From an uncultured Bacilli bacterium (GTDB taxonomy: Bacteria; Bacillota_I; Bacilli_A; RF39; UBA660), in assembly GCA_934155185.1 (NCBI GenBank), contig CAKPGT010000012.1:1-30042 (forward strand): a stretch of DNA of 30,042 nt. The letters run 5' to 3'. The translations under genes and the position numbers were made by a program. Of this stretch, positions 22,119-30,042 are shown piece after piece (position 1 is the first letter of the stretch; every line of letters begins with the position of its first letter). The notes under the pieces are model-generated. The model had not been told where the DNA came from, did not search any database, and worked only from the letters and a program-made list of their open reading frames with translations.

Positions 22119-23443
22119 TAGCTTTTTCTCTTTTGAATTTTATTCATGAAATAACTAGGTTCAGACTTTTCAACTCCATCATAGTCAGAATATATAAAAG
22201 CACCTGAATTTATTAATTTAACTACCCTATTATCTTTTAGTTTACCATTAATATATTTATTATATTCATCTTCAATATATCTTTCTAAAATATCTAAATT
22301 TAAATTTCTATTCCATGAAATTCCAAGACGGTATAATAAGCTATATCTTTTATCATGTGACGCACCATTTTTATATGGTAATAAGCCTATTTGGTCGTTT
22401 AGCCATGTATGAAGATCATATATATTACCTTCTTCATCTTGGTACATATATCCTTCATTTACATATAAATCACCATATGTATCTTTATATTTTACTAAAG
22501 CTTTATAATATTTCGTCCATTCTTCTTCACTTTGACTAGCTACCCATACCATTCCTATATCATTTAACAAGTTAATTTGCTCTTTAGAAAGTAGATTATT
22601 TTTATAAGCCTGACGCTGTTTTACTATCCATTGTCCTAACTTTACAGTTCCATGATTATCATCAAATATAACATATTTCCAGTCTACTAATAAATGGTCA
22701 CGCTGTTCATAATACTTCTTAGCAAAATAATAATTTTTCATCCATACATTTGATATTCTACTTGTATCATAAATCTCCCATACCATATTAATTTTATTAA
22801 GAAGTGATATTTGTCTCTCACTAAGCAGTTCTCGCTCATAGCTTTTTCTTTGACGGTAAATAAAACTGTCCAGTCTTACCATCTCACCATTTTTAGCAGT
22901 ACAAGTATAATTAAATGGAATTTTTAAATTACCGTAGGTATTATAGTAGTCCACTAATAACTCATAATAGTCATTCCAAGAAAGCATATATTCTCTTCTC
23001 CATCTAATATTAAGATTATTTAACATATCTATTTGTTCTTGGTTTAGTTTTCCTATTTTATAATCATTTTTTTGATCTTGTAACCATGAATAAAGATACA
23101 CCATTTTTCCATCTAATCCTATTATTTTATAATCTTGTGGTATTGCTAAATTATTGTATTTTTCATAATATTCTTTAGCAAAAGAATAGTTATGAAACCA
23201 TTTTGCTAGGTTTACATTCCATACCATATTTATATCATTTAATAAATCTATTCTTTTTTTCTTTAATTTTTCCAGTCTAAATTCTTGTCTCTGAATTATT
23301 ATCCAAAAACCTAACCTAATAATTTCCCTATTTTCACCATACACCGTATACGCTCTTGGAATAAGCAAATTACCGTGCTCTTTATAATACTTTTTAGCAT
23401 AACTATAAACATATTCCCATCTTTTTTCATATATATCGCCCAC
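22091..23443 (-). CDS. Helicase-associated (HA) domain repeat protein without a helicase
   Basis: 450 residues, built of five tandem units of about 70-80 residues. Each has the pattern W-x5-YYxxxxNLxxPxxY, a G[KEN]xVxL strand, W/F-IxxQR and LLNxINMVW (units near 9-76, 77-150, 151-232, 233-305, 306-385). This matches the helicase-associated domain (PF03457), usually found as tandem repeats behind superfamily 2 helicases and thought to bind nucleic acid. Here there are no DEAD-box or Walker motifs and no signal peptide. A short non-repeat tail (SGAFIYSDYDGVEKSEPSYF) ends it. The start is GTG at 23443 with AGGTGA 6 bases upstream; a TTGACA/TATTAT promoter is at 23528-23556. Sits alone between metG and a truncated surface gene. 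Confidence 0.85.
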   Translation of the reverse strand: MGDIYEKRWEYVYSYAKKYYKEHGNLLIPRAYTVYGENREIIRLGFWIIIQRQEFRLEKLKKKRIDLLNDINMVWNVNLAKWFHNYSFAKEYYEKYNNLAIPQDYKIIGLDGKMVYLYSWLQDQKNDYKIGKLNQEQIDMLNNLNIRWRREYMLSWNDYYELLVDYYNTYGNLKIPFNYTCTAKNGEMVRLDSFIYRQRKSYERELLSERQISLLNKINMVWEIYDTSRISNVWMKNYYFAKKYYEQRDHLLVDWKYVIFDDNHGTVKLGQWIVKQRQAYKNNLLSKEQINLLNDIGMVWVASQSEEEWTKYYKALVKYKDTYGDLYVNEGYMYQDEEGNIYDLHTWLNDQIGLLPYKNGASHDKRYSLLYRLGISWNRNLNLDILERYIEDEYNKYINGKLKDNRVVKLINSGAFIYSDYDGVEKSEPSYFMNKIQKRKSYSHNSNYMI

Positions 23444-23527
23444 GCTTTATCACCTTACTTCATATATCTTTTATATTTATTGTTTTTTATATCAAATAAA
23501 CCTTAGAAAAGTTACTGATTGTGCTAT

Positions 23528-23556
23528 ATAATACAAAAAAAGATAAAAGATGTCAA
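23528..23556 (-). promoter_or_regulatory. Strong promoter of the HA-repeat gene
   Basis: On the minus strand -35 TTGACA (23556-23551, perfect), a 17-base spacer with a T7 run and -10 TATTAT (23533-23528). It starts an about 78-base leader before the GTG start codon. Confidence 0.85.
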
Positions 23557-23570
23557 ATAAATATTTTGGC

Positions 23571-23609
23571 AAACAAAAATGTTGGAATATAATACTCTAT
23601 AATCCAACA
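23571..23609 (-). terminator. Intrinsic terminator downstream of the truncated surface-protein tail
   Basis: On the minus strand TGTTGGA (23609-23603) pairs with TCCAACA (23586-23580), with an inner TATA/TATA extension, followed by TTTTTGTTT. It lies about 64 bases after the stop of the truncated gene and before the HA-repeat promoter. Confidence 0.8.
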
Positions 23610-23672
23610 TTGAACAGTTAATAATCAATTTTATTGTTTTCTTTTTTTAGGCGTATTTAAACTTCAATAGAA

Positions 23673-24272
23673 CTAGATATCGGATTTTGATATAGTTATA
23701 ACAGGTCTAGTACCAAGACCACTACCATTCCAGAATATTATACTATTAAATCCACCACTAGTAAGAACACGCCATACGTAATTATAATCTCTAGCAGAGG
23801 CACTCCAATAATTAGTTTTATAAATCCATTCTCTTTTATTCGTTGTGACTGTATCTGTTTTACAAGTATATTTTGTAGCGTCACAGCCTAAACTTACTAA
23901 CTCACTATGTTTTATTAATCTCATGTCTACGCTGGACTTACTTAATATATCTATAAAATACTTTTGATATTTTTGTACATGCTCATATAATATTGAGTTT
24001 TCATCATATACATCTGCTGGATAACCTGTTCCATATTTTTCTAATGGTACTTTTAGTTCTTTGTTTGTTGCATTCGTCCAATATCCAAGGTAAGTACTTC
24101 CTGATTTATTCTCATCATGCTTTTCAGCAAAAGTTAATTCATAATCCTTATATGTACCATCCTGCTGTGGTAAAGCTTGAAGCCCATTAAACTTGGTTGC
24201 ATAATCATCTGTTGCACTGCTTCCAACCATTAAGTTATATCCAGCTAGGGCTGTGACAGTATTTCTATTATC
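23673..24272 (-). pseudogene. 5'-truncated surface-protein tail, homologous to the gene at the right edge
   Basis: The open frame from the first ATG (24230) codes 185 residues, but similarity to the right-edge protein starts before it, at DNRNTVTALAGYNLMVG (partner: DNGDTVTALAKYNLMVG), from 24272. An in-frame stop lies immediately before that point. Other matches are YPADVYDENSILY with YPANVYDENSLLW, SKSSVDMRLIKHSELVSLGC with SKTDVDVTLITHKQLTDLGC, WSAS with WTAT, and the closing RPVITISKSDI with RPVITINKSEI. The N-terminal part with any signal peptide is missing, and the break coincides with the end of the HAD gene. It is either a deletion remnant or a silent cassette. ATG 24230 could be translated (GGA 9 bases up), but that GGA is ordinary coding sequence in the homologue. 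Confidence 0.75.
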
Positions 24273-25071
24273 TTACTTTGCTTACAATATTATCAATCAA
24301 ATAAAATATCGCGTCCTCTTTGTATGATGGCACTATGTAATCTGCCTTTTCCTTTACTTTCTTAAAGCCATTTTCTAATGACACATTTATTCCCTCTTCA
24401 AAAAACATAGGAAGATCATTTAAGTCGTCACCAACTCTTAAAGTATTTTCTAAACTTTCATTTAAATATTTGCATAAGTACTTTACGGAAATTCCCTTAT
24501 TTGCACTTACACTTCCTATATTTATCCAGTAATTATCACTTTTATATGTACTATCATATAATGATCTACTTCTATTTATAACCGTAATTCCTTTAGAATT
24601 TTCTACTTCATCAATAATCTTTAAAATATCTTCTTTATTTTCTGTATCTATAATTATTTGTGATACATAATTTTCCTTAACTATATTTCTATCTAGCCTT
24701 ACTATTACTTTTTGATTATAATATGCATTTTTATTTACAAAATCATTTTTTATACCTGACATTATAAATTTTGCATCTAATTTATTACATAGATCATATA
24801 GCCTTGCTATGTTTTCATAATCTATTAAGTTACAATATATTACTTTTTTATCATTATTATCATATATTATTGAACCATTATTACCAATAACATATCTAAT
24901 ATCCTTAATACCCTTTTTTATCTTATTAATATATGATACACTTCTTCCACTTGCAATAACAAATAAATTACCCATGCTGGTATATCTATTTATTGCATCA
25001 ATATTATTCTTAGATATATTTCTTTTATCTGCAAGTGTGTTATCTAAATCCGAAAATATTATCTTTATCAT
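24268..25071 (-). CDS. Cof-type HAD-IIB phosphatase
   Basis: 267 residues. HAD motif I FSDLDNTL (D8 nucleophile, D10 acid/base), motif II VIASGRS (about 38-44), a type IIB cap in the middle (about 85-180), motif III Lys in SANKGISVKYL (about 190) and motif IV VGDDLNDLPMF (about 210-220). Family members dephosphorylate sugar phosphates, flavin or pyridoxal phosphates; the substrate cannot be told here. The ATG comes one base after the stop of the P-type ATPase, with no clear SD, so translation is probably coupled. The coding end overlaps the start of homology of the truncated surface tail by a few bases. Confidence 0.88.
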   Translation of the reverse strand: MIKIIFSDLDNTLADKRNISKNNIDAINRYTSMGNLFVIASGRSVSYINKIKKGIKDIRYVIGNNGSIIYDNNDKKVIYCNLIDYENIARLYDLCNKLDAKFIMSGIKNDFVNKNAYYNQKVIVRLDRNIVKENYVSQIIIDTENKEDILKIIDEVENSKGITVINRSRSLYDSTYKSDNYWINIGSVSANKGISVKYLCKYLNESLENTLRVGDDLNDLPMFFEEGINVSLENGFKKVKEKADYIVPSYKEDAIFYLIDNIVSKVR

Positions 25072-25072
25072 A

Positions 25073-27406
25073 TTATATAAACCAACTTTGCTTCTTTTTT
25101 ATTACTATATTTAACAATTTACTTAATGAAGTAAATATTCTAGTTGATAAATACATTAAAAACGTTAGTATTAAAAGTGCATTAGGTTTTAATATTTCAA
25201 GTGAGTATAATCCTCTCAACATAGGAATTATAAATGCTAATAAGAATAATATTATTATAATAATAAGGAGGCTTCTTCTAAGAAGATTAAGGGGTTTACT
25301 TATTCTATATATTAATAATACAGCCGTATACCAAGTTATAATAACCGCAACAGTTGACACTTCACCACTACTTACCTTAAGTATTCCTGCTAGGAAAACT
25401 AAAATAAGTATATTTAAAACGGTAGTAAGCCCACTTGGTATAGCTTTACTTATAACATTAGTTAAAAATTTACCACTAACCCTGTCATGATTTGGTTCTA
25501 ATGCTAATATAAAAGCTGGCATTCCTATTGTAAGGCTACTTATTAAAGACATTTGAATAGGTTCAAATGGATATGCATAGTTTATAAATAAGAATAAAAT
25601 AGCTAAAAAAGATGCATAAATGGTTTTAGATAGGAATAAAGTTGCCGATCTTTGAACATTATTAATTGTTTTTCTTCCCTCTTTTACTATTTCTGGCATA
25701 GAATTAAAATTTGAATCTAGTAATACTAATTCTGCAACATTTCTTGCTGCATCAGAGCCTGATGATATTGCTATACCACAGTCTGACTCTTTAAGCGCAA
25801 GCACGTCATTTACACCATCACCTGTCATTGCAACTATATGATTATTTTCTTTTAGTGCTTTAACAAACATTCTTTTTTGTTCAGGTTTTACCCTACCAAA
25901 TATGTTATTATTTTCTACTATTTCATTGATATCCATATCTTCAGTAATACGTCTTGCATCACACGTACCTTTAATATCTATTCCAACACTTTTAGCAACA
26001 CTAGAGACAGTTTTAACATTATCTCCTGATATAACCTTTATTTCCAAGTCACTTTCTTTAAAGAAGTTTAATGTATCAATTACCTCCTTTCTTATTTTAT
26101 CTTTAATTAATACTAAACCTAATACATCTACTTTTGATGGAATAGGTTTAGATATATCAAAGGGAGGTGTCTTAACAAGTGCTAAAACTCTATTATCTTC
26201 TGATAGTTTTTCTACCTTTTTTTCATATTTTGAATATTCTTCTTTCATTACTATTTCAGGTGCTCCTAAAATATAGGATTTATCATCTAATTTAACTCCT
26301 GAATATTTTCTTATTGATGAAAATGGTATTAATTCTTTAGCCTTAATATTACAATCACCTTTATATTTATCATGAACTGCATTAAATGTAGGATTTTTAT
26401 CATTTAAATTACTAGATAATATTAAAAGGGCTTCATCTAATTCATTAATTTTATGATTATTTAAATTTAAAACGTTCGTAACTTCCATCTTACCTTCTGT
26501 TATTGTTCCAGTTTTATCTAAACATAAAGTATCTACTCTTGCAAGGGTTTCTATGCAGTATAGGTCTTGTACTAAAACATTATACTTAGATAGCTTTACA
26601 ACACTTATCGCAAGAACAGTTGAAACAAGTAGTATTAATCCCTCAGGTATCATACCTACAATAGCTGCAACAACAGATACAATTGCATTAGAACTAGTAT
26701 TCCCTGGAATAGAGAACTGCCTAAGTAACAATAAAATGCCAATTGGAATTAACGCAATAGATACATATTTTACTATTTTATTTAAAGAACGCATAATCTG
26801 TGAATTAATTTCTTTAGTCATTGTCTTAGCATCTCTTGATATAACTGATGTATAATTATCTATACCAACATGTATTACCCTAGATGTTACACTTCCGCTT
26901 ACAATATAACTGCCAGATAATAAGGTATCTCCTTCCTTCTTAGTAATAGTTTTAGATTCACCTGTAATAAATGACTCATCTACTTCACATATACCACTTA
27001 ACACCTTAGAGTCTGCAATTATTTGATCGCCTAGCTCATATAGCATTACATCATCTAATACAACTTCATTTATACTAATATCGCTTCTTTTACCATCTCT
27101 TATTACTTTGGCTTTACTAGATGATATGATAGATAATTTATCTACTATTTTTTTAGCTCTTATCTCTTGTATAGTACTAATTAAGGTATTACTAATAACA
27201 ACTCCTAAAAATAATATATTCTTATAAGAACCAACAATAATTACAAGAACTGCTAATACTAAATTAATAAAATTAAATAGTGTGCATGTATTTTCAATTA
27301 ATATTTGTTTTATACTTTTACTTGGTGTTGTTGTATCATAATTTACTTTTCCATCATTTATTCTTTTTTCTACTTCTGATGTAGAAAGACCCTTTTCATA
27401 GTTCAT
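25073..27406 (-). CDS. Cation-transporting P-type ATPase (P2-like, CtpE-related)
   Basis: 777 residues, multi-pass membrane. Actuator motif FITGESKTI (about 146-154), PEGL in the ion-binding fourth membrane helix (about 252-255), phosphorylation site LCLDKTGTITEG (Asp about 297), nucleotide domain, MTGDGVNDVLALK hinge (about 527-539), then a C-terminal group of membrane helices. PEGL plus the short N-terminus resembles CtpE-type Ca2+ transporters of Gram-positives; heavy-metal Cys motifs are absent. Ion identity is inference. I place the start at the ATG at 27406-27404 with AAGGATGG before it; the ATG three codons earlier lies directly on the SD. Promoter at 27430-27438. Co-transcribed with the HAD phosphatase that begins one base after its stop. 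Confidence 0.88.
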   Translation of the reverse strand: MNYEKGLSTSEVEKRINDGKVNYDTTTPSKSIKQILIENTCTLFNFINLVLAVLVIIVGSYKNILFLGVVISNTLISTIQEIRAKKIVDKLSIISSSKAKVIRDGKRSDISINEVVLDDVMLYELGDQIIADSKVLSGICEVDESFITGESKTITKKEGDTLLSGSYIVSGSVTSRVIHVGIDNYTSVISRDAKTMTKEINSQIMRSLNKIVKYVSIALIPIGILLLLRQFSIPGNTSSNAIVSVVAAIVGMIPEGLILLVSTVLAISVVKLSKYNVLVQDLYCIETLARVDTLCLDKTGTITEGKMEVTNVLNLNNHKINELDEALLILSSNLNDKNPTFNAVHDKYKGDCNIKAKELIPFSSIRKYSGVKLDDKSYILGAPEIVMKEEYSKYEKKVEKLSEDNRVLALVKTPPFDISKPIPSKVDVLGLVLIKDKIRKEVIDTLNFFKESDLEIKVISGDNVKTVSSVAKSVGIDIKGTCDARRITEDMDINEIVENNNIFGRVKPEQKRMFVKALKENNHIVAMTGDGVNDVLALKESDCGIAISSGSDAARNVAELVLLDSNFNSMPEIVKEGRKTINNVQRSATLFLSKTIYASFLAILFLFINYAYPFEPIQMSLISSLTIGMPAFILALEPNHDRVSGKFLTNVISKAIPSGLTTVLNILILVFLAGILKVSSGEVSTVAVIITWYTAVLLIYRISKPLNLLRRSLLIIIIILFLLAFIIPMLRGLYSLEILKPNALLILTFLMYLSTRIFTSLSKLLNIVIKKKQSWFI

Positions 27407-27429
27407 TTTTACCATCCTTTATATTTATA

Positions 27430-27438
27430 ATTATAACA
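27430..27438 (-). promoter_or_regulatory. Extended -10 promoter of the P-type ATPase operon
   Basis: TG-T-TATAAT on the minus strand (27438-27430), about 24 bases before the ATG. The -35 candidate TGTAAA (27458-27453, 17-base spacing) is weak. Confidence 0.6.
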
Positions 27439-27497
27439 CGGATAACAAATACTTTACATAATTTTATAATTTTATATTAATTTAATTTTAGATAGTG

Positions 27498-27503
27498 TAT
27501 AAT
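27498..27503 (+). promoter_or_regulatory. Possible -10 box of the DUF6020-like gene
   Basis: TATAAT at 27498-27503, preceded by GTG. The start codon is only 19 bases further on, so the leader would be about 12 bases and just hold the AGGTGA. The -35 region (about 27475-27480) is poor. Confidence 0.45.
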
Positions 27504-27521
27504 TTAACTTAGGTGATACAA

Positions 27522-29144
27522 ATGAAAAGAAAAAACGTAGTAGCTTTTATCCTTTCTTTCATAATAACTTTGTTTATGGCTATAGGTACAAGCTTTATAG
27601 CTACAAGTAGTTTTAAGTTAATAGAAAAGCATCCATTCTTATCTATAGTTTTTATTAGCTTAATGCTTTTGATAACGTTTGAAATAATTAAAATGCTATT
27701 TGATAATTTAGATAATAGTAAAAGTGAAATTTCAAATAAAGAAAACTCTTGGTTTAATAAACATCCATTTTTATATTCATTTATATTTATAATAATATGC
27801 TGGCTTATATACATAATAGCTTTCTATCCTGCTATTATGTCACCAGATCCTAGCTTTCAAATACTTCAGTATTTTGGTATAGATAATAAGTATTCATATT
27901 ATTCAGTATTGATTGATAAAAGTGTAATAATAACAAATCATCATCCAGTTATTCATACCATTATTTTAGGTTCAAGTGTAAAATTAGGTTCTATTTTATT
28001 TAATTCTATTAATGTCGGATTATTTATCTATAGCATAATTCAAACTATTATTTTAGCTGGAACACTATCTTATACTATAAAGTTTTTAAAGGATATAAAT
28101 ATAGATTTAAAGTATAGAAGAAGATGTCTTTTAATATATGCTTTAGTGCCAGTATTCCCGCTATATGCTATGTCACCAGTTAAAGACGTAATATTTGGAT
28201 GTTTAATTATTATATACATAATAACTATTTATAAGTTTATTAATTTAAAAGGTAAACTTAAAATAAAAGACATGATAAAAGAACTTATTCTTATAATATT
28301 AATAATTTTGTTTAGAAATAATGGCTTCCATGTAGTATTTTTATCGTTTTTCTTTCTTTTCTTTTTAGGAAAGGAAAACAGAGTAAGATACGTAATTATA
28401 TTTTTACTTATGATATCTTTTAATTTTACATATAACAAAGTTATACTACCGCACTATAAGGTTACAGGCGGAAGTATAAGAGAGGTATTATCAGTTCCAT
28501 TTCAGCAGACAGCAAGGTATGTTAGAGACCATAAAAATGAAATTTCTAAAAAAGAAAAAAAGGCAATTGATAAGTTGCTTGGGTATGATACGATAGCTGA
28601 AAGATATAATCCAAAGCTTGCTGATCCAGTTAAGAATGAATTTAATAAATATTACACAAAAGATGACTTAAAAGAGTATTTTAAAGTATGGTTTTATGAG
28701 TTTAAAAAGCATCCAAAAACTTATGTGGAAGCTACTATAGAAAATACTTATGGCTACTTTTATCCAGTAGAAACAAATTGGTATGTTCATACCAAAGGCA
28801 AAAAAATAATAAATAATTATGGATTTGATTATCATCATAATAATTTAGGGGTATTAAGAAGTGCTTTAAGAGGCTTTGCAATAGCCTTTCCATATATACC
28901 ACTTATTGGTTTAATAATTAATATTGGATTTAATACATGGATTATATTGTTTATCATTTCATACTTAATATATAGAAAAAAATGTAAAGAATTAATATAC
29001 TTAATACCATCTATTTTACTTATTATGGTATGCTTTGTATCCCCTGCAAATACTTACTTTAGATATGCTCTTCCAAATGTGTTTGCAATGCCAGTTATGT
29101 ATGGAATATTTAAGGGTATAATAAAACCTAGGCTAAATAATTAG
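27522..29144 (+). CDS. DUF6020-like polytopic membrane protein (possible GT-C-type glycosyltransferase)
   Basis: 540 residues with about ten to twelve membrane segments: two at the N-terminus, a group at about 75-330, a soluble section (about 330-440, RYVRDHKNEISKKEKKAID, then PVETNWYVHTKGKKI) and four at the end. The first outer loop YPAIMSPDPSFQILQYFG and ITNHHPVIHTIILG, with HHP, resemble the DUF6020 family of Firmicute envelope proteins, where an Asp-rich first loop suggests a GT-C fold using a lipid-linked donor. That enzymatic role is inference. The start is the ATG at 27522 behind AGGTGA; the GTG three codons earlier is part of the SD. It diverges from the ATPase gene and converges on the right-edge gene. 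Confidence 0.65.
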   Translation: MKRKNVVAFILSFIITLFMAIGTSFIATSSFKLIEKHPFLSIVFISLMLLITFEIIKMLFDNLDNSKSEISNKENSWFNKHPFLYSFIFIIICWLIYIIAFYPAIMSPDPSFQILQYFGIDNKYSYYSVLIDKSVIITNHHPVIHTIILGSSVKLGSILFNSINVGLFIYSIIQTIILAGTLSYTIKFLKDINIDLKYRRRCLLIYALVPVFPLYAMSPVKDVIFGCLIIIYIITIYKFINLKGKLKIKDMIKELILIILIILFRNNGFHVVFLSFFFLFFLGKENRVRYVIIFLLMISFNFTYNKVILPHYKVTGGSIREVLSVPFQQTARYVRDHKNEISKKEKKAIDKLLGYDTIAERYNPKLADPVKNEFNKYYTKDDLKEYFKVWFYEFKKHPKTYVEATIENTYGYFYPVETNWYVHTKGKKIINNYGFDYHHNNLGVLRSALRGFAIAFPYIPLIGLIINIGFNTWIILFIISYLIYRKKCKELIYLIPSILLIMVCFVSPANTYFRYALPNVFAMPVMYGIFKGIIKPRLNN

Positions 29145-29154
29145 TCTAGGTTTT
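29123..29154. terminator. Strong terminator shared by the DUF6020-like gene and the right-edge gene
   Basis: AAAACCTAG-G-CTAA and TTAG-T-CTAGGTTTT pair over 14 bp (one G-U on the plus strand) around a 4-base loop (29123-29154). The plus-strand stop codon lies inside. T-rich sequence follows in both directions, so it can serve both convergent genes. Confidence 0.8.
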
Positions 29155-29160
29155 ATATTG

Positions 29161-30042
29161 TTATATTTCTGATTTATTAATTGTGATAACTGGGCGTATT
29201 CCAACCGGTATTATTTCTGCAGCGAATTCTTCAAAAAAGTCAACTTCACCGCCAAAGAAAATTCCACCAGCTGGAGTGCTATAACCAATTACAGTAATAT
29301 AGTTTTCATCTGAAAGTGGTGCCGTTGCAGTCCATGAAATAAGTGGAACCTTAAGAAACTCTAAAGAAGTTGGGCAAGTGCCAATATAATCTGGATCATC
29401 ATCATTTATTGCGCAACCTAAATCAGTCAACTGTTTATGAGTTATTAAAGTAACATCAACATCAGTTTTACTTAATTTATTTTTAATATAGTCAGCATAA
29501 TTTTGAACCGGCTTCCATAGTAGTGAGTTTTCATCATATACATTTGCTGGATATGAACTACCATATTTAGAAAGCAAACTACCATCAGAAGCCCTCCAAT
29601 ATCCTAGACTATTATTACTAGCATCTTTATGGGCCTCATCCTCTTTAGCAAATGCTATGTTGCCATAAGCAATATTACTTGATGGATTAAAATCTAAGTC
29701 TAAGTCAAAGGTTGTTTTTTCACTTTGAAGACCGTAATTTTCCATATCAGATGATATTGCTTCGTTGATTTGATTATCGTAATCAACCTTATTTCCAACC
29801 ATCAAGTTATATTTAGCTAGTGCTGTAACAGTATCTCCATTATCTTTTATTACATAGAAATCTTCACTTTTATTTGTATCAGTATTACAAAATGCTATTA
29901 CATCTCCTACTTCGTAAGTTTCTTTCTTAGTGAATGTTGTACATTTATTATCGCTTGAACTTGAAGTTGTAGTTACAACTTCCTTAACAAGTTGTTTTGC
30001 ATTTAATGTTATTTCTATTTTTTTAACTGATTCTGTTTTAGT
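29161..30042 (-). CDS. C-terminal part of a large surface/secreted protein, cut by the right window edge
   Basis: The frame is open from 30042 to the stop at 29163-29161, giving 293 residues; the start is beyond the window. The ATG at 29805 is not a real start, because matching sequence continues upstream without a stop. Visible parts are a basic segment, a linker TTTSSSSDNK, a Cys-bounded region CTTFTKKETYEVGDVIAFC, then FYVIKDNGDTVTALAKYNLM, shared with the truncated copy at 23673-24272. A tail follows with YPANVYDENSLLW, LITHKQLTDLGC, SWTATAP and a final GIRPVITINKSEI. A WTAT/WSAS segment plus a closing RPVI strand recalls C-type-lectin- or FGE-like surface domains, but this is a weak resemblance. 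Function not known; a secreted or wall-exposed role is inferred from composition and linker. Confidence 0.65.
   Translation of the reverse strand, partial: TKTESVKKIEITLNAKQLVKEVVTTTSSSSDNKCTTFTKKETYEVGDVIAFCNTDTNKSEDFYVIKDNGDTVTALAKYNLMVGNKVDYDNQINEAISSDMENYGLQSEKTTFDLDLDFNPSSNIAYGNIAFAKEDEAHKDASNNSLGYWRASDGSLLSKYGSSYPANVYDENSLLWKPVQNYADYIKNKLSKTDVDVTLITHKQLTDLGCAINDDDPDYIGTCPTSLEFLKVPLISWTATAPLSDENYITVIGYSTPAGGIFFGGEVDFFEEFAAEIIPVGIRPVITINKSEI

Noticed and set aside
23444..23528. A regulatory mini-ORF (ATGAAGTAA) before the HA-repeat gene
   Set aside because: Two codons long with no SD; expected by chance, and its end is simply part of the downstream SD region.
23673..24230. A complete 185-residue gene starting at the ATG at 24230
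   Set aside because: Homology to the right-edge protein continues upstream of that ATG to the in-frame stop next to the HAD gene, so it is a truncated copy.
29161..29805. A complete 214-residue gene starting at the ATG at 29805
   Set aside because: The frame is open to the window edge, and conserved sequence (VIKDNGDTVTALAKYNL) lies upstream of that ATG, so the true start is outside the window.
23673..30042. Diversity-generating retroelement acting on the lectin-like tails
   Set aside because: No reverse transcriptase and no template/variable repeat pair with A-specific changes is visible here.
1..30042. CRISPR arrays, tRNA or rRNA genes
   Set aside because: No regularly spaced direct repeats, no cloverleaf with a T-loop GGTTCGANTCC, and no rRNA-like conserved blocks were seen on either strand.

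Overview
The window is very AT-rich (by eye under about 30% GC) and uses the standard code (TGA is a stop, e.g. rsmE; Trp is TGG). Ribosome binding sites are strong AGGAGG/AGGTGA types. Gene content (MurE with the DNPR motif of meso-diaminopimelate enzymes, MltG, MtaB, RecD2, a T-box leader before metG, a YtxH-like protein, type IV prepilin-like proteins) points to a wall-bearing, low-GC Firmicute, most likely an uncultured Bacilli/Mollicutes-related gut lineage (RF39-like). The lineage is inferred from gene content only. I see no rRNA, tRNA, CRISPR array or complete insertion sequence, and no gene-free stretch longer than 300 bases.

Layout. Almost everything is on the minus strand and read right to left. 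1-224: start of a minus-strand gene running off the left edge, behind a promoter whose -35/-10 spacer contains nine consecutive G, then a long inverted repeat. 225-1130: Rpn-family PD-(D/E)XK nuclease. 1254-5638: nucleotide kinase-like gene, alaS, mltG, closed by a terminator. 5706-8896: two large paralogous prepilin-like proteins with their own promoter. 8960-10470: DUF308-type membrane protein, a coiled-coil protein and a 54-residue YtxH-like protein with a TTG start. 10536-16131: ndk, rsmE, a small membrane protein, mtaB and recD2. 16314-17321 (plus): a stand-alone ClpA/B-type AAA+ domain, convergent with the murE-thyA-folA group (17330-20081). 20281-22118: metG with a full T-box leader and its promoter.

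22091-24272 looks accessory: a five-repeat helicase-associated (HA) domain protein without a helicase, then a 5'-truncated copy of a surface-protein tail that abuts the stop codon of a HAD phosphatase. The phosphatase follows a P-type cation ATPase (24268-27406). 27522-29144 (plus) is a DUF6020-like multi-membrane protein. 29161 to the right edge is the C-terminal 293 residues of a large secreted/surface protein, homologous to the truncated tail at 23673-24272.

How the genes work together: murE, thyA and folA combine cell-wall precursor synthesis with the thymidylate/folate cycle. rsmE, mtaB, alaS and metG serve translation. RecD2, ndk and the kinase-like protein serve DNA and nucleotide metabolism. 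The points I would look at first are the poly-G promoter, the pair of surface-protein tails (one intact, one cut), the twin prepilins and the orphan HA and Clp D1 proteins. Several start codons were placed at an internal ATG downstream of a clear Shine-Dalgarno rather than at the longest possible start; each entry says so.
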